Below are positions 1 to 11,200 of a stretch of 64,000 nt of DNA, piece after piece. A program made the translations under genes and the position numbers. Origin of the DNA: Synoicihabitans lomoniglobus (GTDB lineage: Bacteria > Verrucomicrobiota > Verrucomicrobiia > Opitutales > Opitutaceae). The notes under the pieces are model-generated. The model ran no database searches. It worked only from the letters and a program-made list of their open reading frames with translations, and had not been told where the DNA came from. How positions within the stretch are numbered: the stretch's first letter is position 1; each line of letters starts with the position of its first letter. The DNA lies in the NCBI RefSeq assembly GCF_029023725.1, contig NZ_CP119075.1, positions 3,777,501-3,841,500 on the forward strand, read 5' to 3'.

Positions 1-71
1 AAGAAGCGCGAGCCATCGTCACGGATCGTAGTGACCGTATCAATACTCGGACGTTGAGAAGGTTTGGGCAT
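1..71 (-). CDS. ccoG: CcoG-type cbb3 oxidase accessory protein, 5' end only
   Basis: Only the first 23 codons are present; the gene runs off the left edge of the window. The peptide starts MPKPSQRPSIDTVTTIRDDG. The 'S(I/L)D(S/T)VTTI..DGSR' opening is typical of CcoG (RdxA/FixG), the membrane ferredoxin-like protein that helps deliver copper to cbb3 oxidase. It lies directly downstream of ccoP on the same strand, as in many ccoNOQP-ccoG clusters. The call rests on this short N-terminus plus the context. Confidence 0.65.
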   Translation of the reverse strand, partial: MPKPSQRPSIDTVTTIRDDGSRF

Positions 72-80
72 GGAGGTGAT

Positions 81-108
81 GGGCAGGAGCGCGAGCGCAC
101 TCCTACCC
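81..108 (-). repeat. REP-like palindrome between ccoP and ccoG
   Basis: On the minus strand this reads GTAGGAGTGCGCTCG followed by CGCTCCTGCCC, an imperfect palindrome opening with the GTAG tetranucleotide. The same GTAGG-plus-palindrome layout recurs at 20323-20597 and 34020-34098, so I group it with those elements. It could also act as a transcript-stabilising hairpin between two operon genes. Confidence 0.5.
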
Positions 109-122
109 GGACTTGGACTGGA

Positions 123-677
123 TTACGGCGCCTGATGATGGCTGAGAATGAACGCGACGACCTGAGCCGTTTTTTCGGTGCCGAGCACCGGGCCCCAGGC
201 GGGCATGCCTTTTTCCAGCACGCCGGCGTCGACCACATGGTAGACATTGATCGGTTCCGCCCCGTGAATCCATTCGCCGTCGGTCAGATCGGGGCCAATC
301 GCAGCGGGGCTCTCACTCTTGCCCCGCAGGCTCGGCAGGTGGCACGCCGCACACAGCGATTGGTAGGTCTCCTCGCCGCCGGCGATGAAGACGGCGTTGC
401 GGCTCATCTCCCACAAGTGCGGATCATCGATGACCACGTTGGAGGACATCTTGATAGCCTGAATGCGAGCAATCTCGGCCTCGACCCGGGGGCCGTCCTC
501 CACCGGCACCCCCGACTGGGCGTAGTAAAACCAATAGCCGATCGAAAACACGATCGCCCCATAGAGCGTGAACAACCACCAGTTGGGCAGACGTTTATTG
601 AACTCTTCAATACCGTCGTAAACGTGGTGGCGCGTGCTACCCTCTTCCGGTGTTTCCGGTTTGTCTGAATCACTCAT
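123..677 (-). CDS. ccoP: cbb3-type cytochrome c oxidase subunit III, short single-haem form
   Basis: This is the membrane-anchored c-type cytochrome that feeds electrons into the cbb3 terminal oxidase. The 184-residue protein has one membrane helix (about residues 31-50, LFTLYGAIVFSIGYWFYY) and one haem-c motif CAACH. Typical CcoP is about 290-320 residues with two CxxCH motifs, so this form is half-size and carries only one haem. I chose the ATG at 677 (MSDSDKPETPEEG), which overlaps the ccoQ stop by 8 bases; an in-frame start at 722 would lie deep inside ccoQ. It sits in the ccoNO-ccoQ-ccoP-ccoG operon. The truncated architecture pairs with the fused CcoNO upstream, a layout seen in some non-proteobacterial cbb3 oxidases. 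Confidence 0.85.
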   Translation of the reverse strand: MSDSDKPETPEEGSTRHHVYDGIEEFNKRLPNWWLFTLYGAIVFSIGYWFYYAQSGVPVEDGPRVEAEIARIQAIKMSSNVVIDDPHLWEMSRNAVFIAGGEETYQSLCAACHLPSLRGKSESPAAIGPDLTDGEWIHGAEPINVYHVVDAGVLEKGMPAWGPVLGTEKTAQVVAFILSHHQAP

Positions 678-867
678 CGGTCGTGGCGGCGGATTGCTCG
701 GTGGCGGGCCCATCGCCCTCAAAGGGCAGGTGGGACAGGCGATCGATTTGGGGACGGCGCATCTTGAGGGCTCGGTAAAATACGGAGCCGTAAACCGAGA
801 GCGCGGTGATGAAGGCGATGATCGTGAAGATCACGGTCCAGTCTTCGATAAAGAGACGTCGAAACAT
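670..867 (-). CDS. ccoQ: small cbb3 oxidase subunit IV-like protein
   Basis: A 65-residue protein with a single membrane helix (about residues 11-32, TVIFTIIAFITALSVYGSVF) and a charged tail. It sits between ccoNO and ccoP, as CcoQ does. CcoQ is poorly conserved and stabilises the CcoP-CcoNO interaction. Assignment rests on size, topology and position rather than motif identity. Its 3' end overlaps the ccoP start, which suggests translational coupling. Confidence 0.7.
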   Translation of the reverse strand: MFRRLFIEDWTVIFTIIAFITALSVYGSVFYRALKMRRPQIDRLSHLPFEGDGPATEQSAATTDE

Positions 868-907
868 AGGAGATGGTGGAGTTGGGAAGGGAGTGGTGCG
901 GGCGGAA

Positions 908-3220
<2,313 letters not shown>

Positions 3221-3228
3221 GGAAGAAA

Positions 3229-3534
3229 TCAGTTGCGGGCGTTGCGGGACGAAGCGCGGCGATGAGCACAGCCGTCACAAGGCGGGCGCTCCCCGCGTTG
3301 ACATCCGCAGGACTCGCCGGGGGCGTGATGCCCATGGCGATGATCACCGCCCGCCCGCGGCCTCGACTGCGCGGATTTTGAGGTGACCGGACGCGGCGTT
3401 TCCTCGGCCAGCGGCAGCAACGCGTCACTCTCCGCCGAACTAAACTGTCGGCGGCCCTGCTCGCGCAGAAAAAACAAGACGAAGGTGAATACGAGACACA
3501 GGCTTATCGTGAGCGTGAGAGGAATAACGGACAT
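3229..3534 (-). CDS. CcoS-like small membrane protein with Cys/His-rich tail
   Basis: A 101-residue protein with an N-terminal membrane helix (MSVIPLTLTISLCLVFTFVLFFL) followed by the segment REQGRRQFSSAESDALLPLA. This resembles CcoS, the cbb3 oxidase maturation protein (helix, then '..Q..S.E....RIL.DD'). The C-terminus is unlike ordinary CcoS: it is rich in His and Cys (HRHGHHAPGESCGC, then CDGCAH) and could bind metal. It starts the operon and lies 8 bases before ccoNO, which fits an assembly role. The CcoS name is tentative. A second open frame overlaps the tail, so a sequencing frameshift cannot be excluded. Confidence 0.55.
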   Translation of the reverse strand: MSVIPLTLTISLCLVFTFVLFFLREQGRRQFSSAESDALLPLAEETPRPVTSKSAQSRPRAGGDHRHGHHAPGESCGCQRGERPPCDGCAHRRASSRNARN

Positions 3535-3762
3535 GGATGTGGGTGTTACGAAACGCCCCGAGCAGCGGGGTGAAATTCGTCGCCATGCTAGCCGATTCCC
3601 CCTCCCTCCGGCTCCGCGACGGTTGCGCAGCCATGCGCATATTTTGGTGAGCCGCGGGCGATGATAGGGGGGATTAGAAAATCGTATGCAGGCACCAATT
3701 TCTGCTTACCTCTGCGCAAGCAACGCGGAGCCAATTTCCGGCTTTTTCGCCATGATGCTGGC

Positions 3763-4230
3763 ATGCACGACGGGTTTAAGCACGCGCTGCTCAACAACCG
3801 CCCCACCCTACTCCGGCGGTGGGAAACGTTGCTCCGCGCCGAACGCGTGCAGACGCCCATGGCACACCCCGACACGCTGGTGCATTTGATGGATTGGACG
3901 CTCGACCAGTTGTTTGCCGAAATCCAACACCCCAAGCTCAGACGGCATCACCCGAAATCGGAAGGCCTCTCGGGGCCCGGCCAATTATGCGTGTGCGGTC
4001 AAAACCCGTTGCTCACCTATTTTTCCACCGCGGAACAGGCCATGATCGAAACGCTGCTGGTGGAACGGGCCAACACCAACCGCCTCTCGGCCGTCGAGCG
4101 CGATGTGAGTTTATCCGAATTAAAAAGTGCGCTGCACGCGATCGCCCGGCGGGAGATCGATTCGTTTTGCGCGGTGTGTCGGGGTCGCATCCAACAGGCC
4201 GCCAAAGACACCGCCTCACCCCGGCACTGA
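3763..4230 (+). CDS. hypothetical protein with CxC and CxxC motifs
   Basis: A 155-residue soluble protein that I do not recognise. I chose the ATG at 3763 (MHDGFKHALLNNRPTLLRR); the frame is open further upstream but that part is low-complexity and lies in the promoter-like gap. The protein is mostly helical, with CVCGQNPLLTYF in the middle and FCAVCRGR near the end. These four cysteines could form a zinc or metal site. It is divergent from the cbb3 operon and convergent with the AraC-type regulator, so neighbours give little clue. Confidence 0.6.
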   Translation: MHDGFKHALLNNRPTLLRRWETLLRAERVQTPMAHPDTLVHLMDWTLDQLFAEIQHPKLRRHHPKSEGLSGPGQLCVCGQNPLLTYFSTAEQAMIETLLVERANTNRLSAVERDVSLSELKSALHAIARREIDSFCAVCRGRIQQAAKDTASPRH

Positions 4231-4262
4231 GACACAATCCGCCCAAGCGACGGGAGATCGGC

Positions 4263-5171
4263 TCACGCCGCCCCCACTGCACCGCCCACGACGCGTTCCC
4301 GGTAGGTGGTAGGGGCCTCGCCGGCGATTTTTCGAAACACTCGGTTAAACTGGGACAGGGATTGGAAACCGGCTTCGAACGCCGCCTCACTGATGCGTTT
4401 GTGAGGGTTGAGCAGCAGGTTTTTCACCTTCTCCACTCTCACCCGGGCGAGGTAGTCGGTAAACGTCATCCCGGTCGCCTTCTTGAACATTTTGCAGAAG
4501 TAAAACGCACTCATGTTGACCGCTTTGGCGACCTCATCCAGCGACATCTCTTCGCCGTGGTGAGACTCGATGTAATCGCGGGCCCGTGTGATGGACGGAG
4601 ACTCGCGGTGGGCGGTGCGCGCACTCACCTGCCCGCTCAGCGCCGACAGATGCTGGGCAAAAATGGTGAGCAGTCGCAGAATCGAGTCATACTGTTTGCG
4701 GTCGACCACGCGGGACTGGAACCACGCTTCCTCCAATTTCTTCAGGTCCACATCGGTGCCGAACTTCAGGATCGATCGCGTCACCGTGCTGAACTGTTTG
4801 CGCGTGGGCTTGTGAGTCAGAATCTGCCCTGTTTGCAAAAACGCCACCAAGTCCTCGCCGACGCGCACCGGCACCGCGGAGTCACACAACCCGGCGAAGC
4901 ATTTGAGGGTTTTGGGCTCCATGCCGGCCTCCTGCTCCAGCTTGGCCTGCAGTTGCAGGCAAGCCGCGCAGGTGTGGTTGGATTTTGCCATCAACGCACA
5001 AAATTTGTTCTCCTTCGGATCGTGATGATGCGGCAAGTCAAACGCCTCAATGGGCCGCAGATTGAGCGGTAATCCCGTCGTTTCCCGAAACGCCGTCTGA
5101 TAATCTTGGAAGATCTGAGACTCTTTGAGCTGCGTCACCACTGCTCGACTGCGTTTGGCCGGAGAATCCAT
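4263..5171 (-). CDS. AraC-family regulator with PocR-type sensory domain
   Basis: A 302-residue transcription factor. Residues about 18-175 look like a PocR domain, with conserved cysteines CALMAKSNHTCAACLQLQ and later LKCFAGLCDSAVPV, then the GQIL segment. Residues about 195-295 are the two-helix-turn-helix AraC DNA-binding domain (SLDEVAKAVNMSAFYFCKMF; ISEAAFEAGFQSLSQFNRVF). PocR domains bind small hydrocarbon-type ligands in characterised members. It is monocistronic, with the tRNA-Leu gene upstream, so the target genes are not evident from the window. Its stop converges with the hypothetical gene ending at 4230. Confidence 0.88.
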   Translation of the reverse strand: MDSPAKRSRAVVTQLKESQIFQDYQTAFRETTGLPLNLRPIEAFDLPHHHDPKENKFCALMAKSNHTCAACLQLQAKLEQEAGMEPKTLKCFAGLCDSAVPVRVGEDLVAFLQTGQILTHKPTRKQFSTVTRSILKFGTDVDLKKLEEAWFQSRVVDRKQYDSILRLLTIFAQHLSALSGQVSARTAHRESPSITRARDYIESHHGEEMSLDEVAKAVNMSAFYFCKMFKKATGMTFTDYLARVRVEKVKNLLLNPHKRISEAAFEAGFQSLSQFNRVFRKIAGEAPTTYRERVVGGAVGAA

Positions 5172-5271
5172 GTGAATTCAGACGATAAGCGGGTATTTCC
5201 CCCGGAACAAGCAAACTACCTCAACGTTCTGATTCCCCGTCTTTTGGTATAGACCCCCGTGGAGGCGAAAA

Positions 5272-5356
5272 TGGTGCCCGGGGTGGGACTCGAACCCACA
5301 CGTATCTCTACGGCAGATTTTGAGTCTGCTGCGTCTACCAATTCCGCCACCCGGGC
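5272..5356 (-). tRNA. tRNA-Leu, anticodon CAA
   Basis: Read on the minus strand the gene begins GCCCGGGTGGCGGAATTGG and ends TCGAGTCCCACCCCGGGCACCA (split: TTCGAGTCC ... CCCGGGC-A-CCA). The acceptor stem GCCCGGG/CCCGGGC pairs fully, the discriminator is A, and CCA is encoded. The anticodon arm is GCAGA-CTCAAAA-TCTGC, giving anticodon CAA (codon UUG). A long variable arm (CGTAGAGATACG) marks it as a class II tRNA. No integrase or duplicated 3' end is seen nearby. Confidence 0.95.
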
Positions 5357-5494
5357 AAGGTGCGAAGAGGCCGGAACCTACCGCAGTGGATTCGCCTGTA
5401 AATCCTATTTTCGTTCAGAAATCACCCCCCCTCGCCTTCAACCATCACCAGAAAGGCAGGCAAGCGATTACCGGAGCGTCGGACCGCGCTAAAA

Positions 5495-7057
5495 TCAGTG
5501 GGCGTTCGCGTTGACCGGTTGGTCAACCACCATCGATTCGGGAAAGTCCGCCGCCGCTTCGCCTCCGCGACTGCGATAACGCAGGTTATTCGTCCGTCCC
5601 CGGGGGGCATTGAGCGGGATCTGCATGCCGCCGAGTTCGTCCATCATCGCGAACATCGTGTCGGCCATGGTGGCCACCCGAGTTTGTTGGTCCGGGTGTT
5701 GGATCAGGTTGTGCATTTCATCCGGATCATCCTGCAAGTCATAGAGTTCATCCTGATCCCACAGGCCGTAGTAGGTGATGTATTTATAACGATCGCCACG
5801 CAGGGCGAAAACGGTCGGCGACTGCGGAAAATTCCGCTCCCAGTAGTAGACGTAGAGGAAGTAATCGCGCCATTGCGGGTGCTCGCCCCGCAGTAACGGC
5901 GCGACACTCAACCCGTCGAAGTGAGCCGGTGCCTGCAGACCCATCATTTCCATGACGGTCGGAGCGATATCGATGTTGGCCACCACTTCATCAATGACTT
6001 GGCCGCCGGCAAACAACGCCGGACAACGCATCAACATCGGCACGCGGATCGACGCTTCATAAGCGACGCGTTTGTCGATCAAGCCGTGCTCACCAAACAT
6101 GAAACCATTGTCGCCCATGTAGACGACCAGCGTGTCGTCCGCCACGCCCATCGTCTCCAGCTGGGCCATGACTCGACCGATGCTATCGTCGACCGCGGAC
6201 AAGGTTTCCGCGTAGGCCCGATAATAGGCGTCGATATCGAGTTCACTGTGATAGGGAAAATCGACGCCGTGCCAGCTGTTGCGTTGATCGCGCAGCCATC
6301 GCGGTTGGTGGCGGGTCATTTCCGCGGTCACGGCCTCGCTCGGCGCGCGTTGCCACGCGCGATCAGCAAACTGTCCCGCGTGACGCTCGGCCGGCGTGAA
6401 GTTGGCGTGCACCGCCTTGTGGGAGAGATAGAGAAAAAACGGTTTCTCGGCCGCATGCTGCTGTTTTAGCCAGTCCACCGCGTAATCAGTGAGTTCATCG
6501 GTGATGTAGCCTTGCTGGGGAACGTCCGCGCCATCGACATTGAGCGTATTGCCCGTGGGCAGGTATTGGCCTTGGCCGCGAAAACTCACCCAGCGATCAA
6601 AACCGGGCTGGGGACGGTCACCGGAACTGCCCATGTGCCATTTGCCGATGAACGCCGTGGCGTAACCGGCTTTTTGCAGGTATTGCGGAAAGTAGACCGT
6701 GCCCTCCGGCACCGGCCGTTGATTGTCGATTACCCGGTGCCTAAACGTATACAGCCCAGTGAGAATCGACGCACGACTCGGCGAACAGAGCGATGTCGTG
6801 ACGAGCGCATTGCGCAGGTGCGCGCCCTCGGCGGCGAGCCGATCCATTTGCGGAGTCTCGGCCAGGGGATGATTCATGAAACTCATCGCATCCCAGCGAT
6901 GGTCGTCCGACAGAATAAAAACCACATTGCGCGGTTTGGCACCGGACAATCGCTCCGGCTGAATCGTGGACGGCACCGGCAGCGGTTTGCCCCACGAGGG
7001 CGTCACCGCCAAAAATGAAGTCACGACGAAGATTCTAAGAGGGGTAGGAAATTTCAT
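5495..7057 (-). CDS. secreted sulfatase, formylglycine type
   Basis: A 520-residue sulfatase-family hydrolase that probably releases sulfate from a polysaccharide or other sulfate ester in the periplasm. It has an N-terminal signal peptide (to about residue 23, cut near SWGKP). The metal-binding opening is VVFILSDDHRWD (Asp51, Asp52), and the formylglycine motif CSPSRASILTG has the modified Cys at residue 91. The downstream YMGDNGFMFGEHG segment carries further metal ligands. All catalytic landmarks are present, in contrast to the protein at 50866-52002. It stands alone between tRNA-Leu and a 400-base gap, and its substrate cannot be told from the sequence. Confidence 0.92.
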   Translation of the reverse strand: MKFPTPLRIFVVTSFLAVTPSWGKPLPVPSTIQPERLSGAKPRNVVFILSDDHRWDAMSFMNHPLAETPQMDRLAAEGAHLRNALVTTSLCSPSRASILTGLYTFRHRVIDNQRPVPEGTVYFPQYLQKAGYATAFIGKWHMGSSGDRPQPGFDRWVSFRGQGQYLPTGNTLNVDGADVPQQGYITDELTDYAVDWLKQQHAAEKPFFLYLSHKAVHANFTPAERHAGQFADRAWQRAPSEAVTAEMTRHQPRWLRDQRNSWHGVDFPYHSELDIDAYYRAYAETLSAVDDSIGRVMAQLETMGVADDTLVVYMGDNGFMFGEHGLIDKRVAYEASIRVPMLMRCPALFAGGQVIDEVVANIDIAPTVMEMMGLQAPAHFDGLSVAPLLRGEHPQWRDYFLYVYYWERNFPQSPTVFALRGDRYKYITYYGLWDQDELYDLQDDPDEMHNLIQHPDQQTRVATMADTMFAMMDELGGMQIPLNAPRGRTNNLRYRSRGGEAAADFPESMVVDQPVNANAH

Positions 7058-7458
7058 GGTGATGAGCTAAACAGCTAGCACTTATCCACCTAGCAAGGCG
7101 AGTCCGAGTTGATGCGCCCGCACGCCGACCGACCCGGCCGTTCGTCCGTGGTCGTCGCTCCACCATGCCGTCATGAAGACACCGATACACGTGGAGTGTC
7201 CGCGCCCGGGATGAATCTCAATCATCTCAAAAACTCTTTCGATTATTTGAGTTATTTTTGAACGAAACGAGCGCAGGCCGCGTCTTCCCCCCTGTAAGTC
7301 ATTTGTTCTTTTGCCTAGTTCATAGTTTGTAGTTTGATAAGTCGGCAAGGGCGCCACGGGTAACTCCGAGGCGCCCTTACTGTTTACGGATCAGATCTAC
7401 GCTCGACGGACCGCAGCGCTTGAACACCTTGGAAGCCGTAGTTCTTCCCGCTTCTGCG
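7058..7458. other. intergenic region between divergent sulfatase and rsmE
   Basis: About 400 bases without a convincing gene. The stretch near 7210-7265 is AT-rich for this genome and probably holds the sulfatase promoter. A weak candidate plus-strand promoter is TTGCCT, 17 bases, TTGATA around 7313-7341. The 9-base-pair hairpin at 7347-7378 lies between this and rsmE. A short minus-strand open frame here has no recognisable coding character. Confidence 0.4.
7347..7378 (+). terminator. perfect 9-bp hairpin in the rsmE leader
   Basis: AAGGGCGCC at 7347-7355 pairs exactly with GGCGCCCTT at 7370-7378 around a 14-base loop. Only a short TTACTGTTT follows, so it is a weak terminator or an attenuator/leader hairpin 80 bases before the rsmE start. 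No riboswitch class was recognised. Confidence 0.4.
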
Positions 7459-8208
7459 ATGCCCGACTTTCGCGTTTTCATCCCCCCCCTCGCTTCGGCC
7501 GCCGCCGATCTGACATTATCAGGAAGCGAATCCCATCATTTGGTCACGGTGAACCGTGCCCTGTCCGGGGATCCCGTCGTGGCTTTTGACGGAGCCGGGA
7601 ACGAATGGGACACCACGCTGACCGTCGCCCACCGTCGGGCCGCCGTATTGACCATCCAACGTCATCGCCAAGCCGCCGCGCGCAAATGTGAAATCATTCT
7701 GGTGCAAAGTATGCCGAAGGGCGGGGTCATGGAAAACATCGTGCGCCAAGCGACCGAAATTGGCGTGAGCCGAATCGTCCCACTCCAAACCGCCCGCACC
7801 CAAGTCCAACTCGACCCCGGTCGCCAGGCCAAGAAACGCGACAAATGGGAAGCCACCGCCTTGGAAGCCGCCAAACAGTGCGGCAATCCCTGGCTTCCGC
7901 ACATTGACCCTCCCCGGGAATTTAGCGACCTGCGGGAGATTTGCAGCGACGCTGACCTGATTCTGATCGCCAGTTTGGAGCCCGATTCGCCTCCCCTGGC
8001 GAGCGTGCTGCAGACGTCCTCGGCGCCGGAGAAAACGCCCCGGCGGGTGGTATGGTTGATCGGCCCGGAAGGTGATTTCACGCCAGAAGAAACCCGGGAA
8101 GCCATTGCCGTGGGCGCCACGCCGGTCTCGCTGGGCTCCCTCGTGCTCCGGTGTGACACCGCCGCCACTTACGCGCTCGCGGTGGTAAACGCCGCCTTCA
8201 ATCCGTGA
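7459..8208 (+). CDS. rsmE: 16S rRNA (uracil1498-N3)-methyltransferase
   Basis: A SPOUT-family RNA methyltransferase that methylates U1498 in 16S rRNA using SAM. The start ATG at 7459 (MPDFRVFIPP) fits the family N-terminus; an earlier in-frame start at 7420 adds an unlikely extension. Visible landmarks are the SESHHLVTVNR segment, the EIILVQSMPKGGVMENIVRQATEIG-type core (residues about 75-100), and the C-terminal knot motifs WLIGPEGDFTPEE and LGSLVLRCDTAATYAL. Its TGA overlaps the GTG start of the next kinase gene (GTGA), so the rRNA-modification gene leads a signalling operon. Confidence 0.95.
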   Translation: MPDFRVFIPPLASAAADLTLSGSESHHLVTVNRALSGDPVVAFDGAGNEWDTTLTVAHRRAAVLTIQRHRQAAARKCEIILVQSMPKGGVMENIVRQATEIGVSRIVPLQTARTQVQLDPGRQAKKRDKWEATALEAAKQCGNPWLPHIDPPREFSDLREICSDADLILIASLEPDSPPLASVLQTSSAPEKTPRRVVWLIGPEGDFTPEETREAIAVGATPVSLGSLVLRCDTAATYALAVVNAAFNP

Positions 8209-11200
8209 AGGTTCCGTCGGGACTCCTCAATCTGTCGTTCCGCTCATGGCTGATGCTGGCGGCAGGTTCGTGGAGCCTGCTGCTGGGATTGGGCACCGGC
8301 ACCTTGGTTTACTATCAGGGCGCCCGTTCCTTCAGCGACCTCGCCCGGTTGGATCTCAATGACCGGTTGGAGCGGGCCACGTTTCGGGCCAATCAACTCC
8401 TGCTGTCGGCCGAGCTCAGTCTCGATTCCACGTCCCACTTGATCGCCCCGACCGCGGGCGAGGGGTTCGATGCCTGGCGGCGGTTTATCCGCCTCGCCCT
8501 GCCGATTTTCGAGCAACGTCCCGAGCTTTCCCGCCTGGGCTTTGCGCGCGCGGACGGACAGGAATTCGGCTACCTCACCCGCACCGCAACCGAAGGCGTC
8601 ACGCTCGATATCCAAATCGTAGCCGCCGACACCGGCCCCGAGCGCCATCGCTATCACGGAGATGCAGCGGAGCCCGCTTCGATCCTCCCCGCAATCGACG
8701 CGATCGCGCTGGCCCGACCGTCCGCCCCAAACGCCTTCGGCGAAATCCATTGGACTTCGCTGCAACCTCTGCCGCTGGCGACGGACGAGCAGGGCATCTC
8801 CCTCCTGCGCTCCGCGGCTGCAGGAACGTGGTGGATCGATTACAACGAACAGGACTTGGCGACGTTCATGGCCGCGCTGTATCAGGAAACCAAATTGCGC
8901 ACCGTTCTGGTGGATCGCCGCTCGGAGGAAAGCACGCTGTTGGGCGTGCCGGTTTCACGGCGTGCGATCGCGGCGAATCATATTCATGAACTGGATACAC
9001 TGGTCGCACGGCACGCGCAGTTTCCCGCCGTCTCCTACCAGTCGACCTTGGCGGAGCCTCACGAATTCCCCCACGCCGACCACACGTGGATCGGGGCAAA
9101 AATGCAGCTGCCCGCGCCGCACCTCGATTGGTCCCTCGCGGCGGCGACGCCCGTTCGATCCTCGTTTGGCGCCGCGGACGGCAGCACCCGCACCTTTATC
9201 ATCGCCACGCTGGTGGGCACGGCACTGAGCCTGTTGATGGCGTCCTTGCTCGCGCGCCGCCTCGCGCGCCCGGTCGAGGAGCTGTCGGCTTCGGTTTTGA
9301 AATTTGGCGACACCAATCTCATCACCGCGGCCACATCATCCGCGCCGCGCGAAATCCTGCAACTGGGGCGGGTGCTGCGCGAGCAGGGCCAACGCCTGCT
9401 GGAGCGCCAGTCCCAACTGGAGGCCGCCCACCGTGAAACGTTGGCTCAAGCCGACCAACGGCTGAGCCACGAAGCCACGCTGACCGCGATTTTTGAAAAC
9501 ACTCCCTTCGATCTCTGGATCACCGATGCCGACGGCGTCTACACGTTTCAGAATCGCTTTTCCCGGGAAAACTACGGGGAGGTGCTCGGGCAGCGCGTGG
9601 AGGATATCAAGCTCCCCCCCGCGGTGATCACCGATCGAATCGCCCGGTTCCGGCGCGTGCTCGACGGTGAAATCGTTTACTCGGACACCGAAGACATGAC
9701 TCCGCTGGGCTTGCGCCATTTTCACGCCGTGGAATCCCCCATTCTTCGCGACGGAAAGGTGGTCGGAGCACTCGGGGTCAAAATCGACCTGACCAGTCAA
9801 CGCCGGGCCGAGACCGCGTTGCGCACGAGTCAACAGCGCCTCAGCCGTCACCTGGAAAACACTCCCCTTGGCGCGGTGGATTTTGATCGGGACTTTCGGA
9901 TCCGCAGTTGGAACGCCGCCGCTCAACTCATCTTCGGTTGGCGGGCCGAGGAAGCGATCGGGCGGGTCGGGCTGATGATTGTTCCGCCGCAGTATCGAGC
10001 CGATGTCACGCACGCGTGGGAAGCGTTGATGGCCGACACCGCCAGTTCTCGAAATTTCAATCAGAACATCACGAAGGATGGCCGCACCATCGACTGCGAG
10101 TGGTATAATACGCCGACGACCAACGCCGACGGCGAGATCGCCGGGGTGTCGTCACTCGTGCTTGATGTGACCGAGCGAATGACGGCGGAACGCCTGTTTC
10201 GCGAATCCGAGGAACGCTTTCAGCGGGTCTTCCATCTGTCGCCCACCCCGCAGGCCATTCTCTCGTTTCCCTCGGGTCGGTTCATCGATATCAACCAAAG
10301 CTGGATCGACGGTTTTGGCTACCAACGCTCCGAAGTGGCGGAGCGCACCGATGCGGATCTGCACTGGTGGGTGACCCCATCGGACCGCGAACATTTCGTC
10401 GCCACCGTGCGCCAATCCGGAGCGTTTCCCGCCACGGCAGTCCAGCTCTTCGACCACAAACGCCGCAAGCGCACCGTCCATTTGTGCGCCACCCTCGCCC
10501 GCCTCGGCCATCAAGACTGCGTGGTGATATCCACGCCCGACATCACGCAACGCATGGAGGCGGAAGCGGAGCTGCGACGTCAGCAGCGTTTTCTCGCCAC
10601 CTTGGTCGATCAACTTCCGGGTATGACCTTCGAGTGCCTCGTCGACGAGGACTGGACCATGCGTTGGGTCAATCAGGGAACCCTCGCGCTCTGTGGTTAC
10701 GAACCCGCGGAGTTTCTCGACCGTCAAATCTCTTTCAACGACTTGATCGTGCGGGAAGACCAAGAGCCGGTGCGGGAGTTGGTGGAACGCACGTTGCGCA
10801 AACCGCGGGAGAGTCGCACTTACTCGATGGAATACCGCATTCATCACCGCGACGGCCGTCTACGCTGGGTCTGGGAAGCCGGCGAAATCGTGCGTGATCC
10901 TCAGACTCAAATCGACCGGATCATCGGGTTCATCACGGATGTGACTGCTCAAAAACAAGCGGAGCAGGAACTGCGCGATCTCAATGAAACCCTGGAGGTG
11001 CGCGTCGCCGCCCGGACCGCCGACCTCGAAGCGGCCAATTCGAAACTTCATGATCTGGATCGGCTTAAGACGGAGTTTTTAGCCACCATGAGCCACGAGC
11101 TGCGCACCCCGCTCAACTCCATCATCGGCTTCAGTTCGATTCTCGAACGCGGCATGGTCGGCCCCATGCTGCCGGAGCAGCACCACCAAATCGGCCTCGT

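Noticed and set aside
5272-5356. tRNA-Leu considered as an integration site
   Set aside because: No integrase and no second copy of the tRNA 3' end nearby; flanking genes look chromosomal.
7082-7357. 91-codon minus-strand open frame upstream of the sulfatase
   Set aside because: No conserved character and covers the likely promoter region.
7058-7458. rsmE leader considered as a riboswitch
   Set aside because: Only one simple hairpin; no conserved junctions of a known riboswitch class could be recognised.
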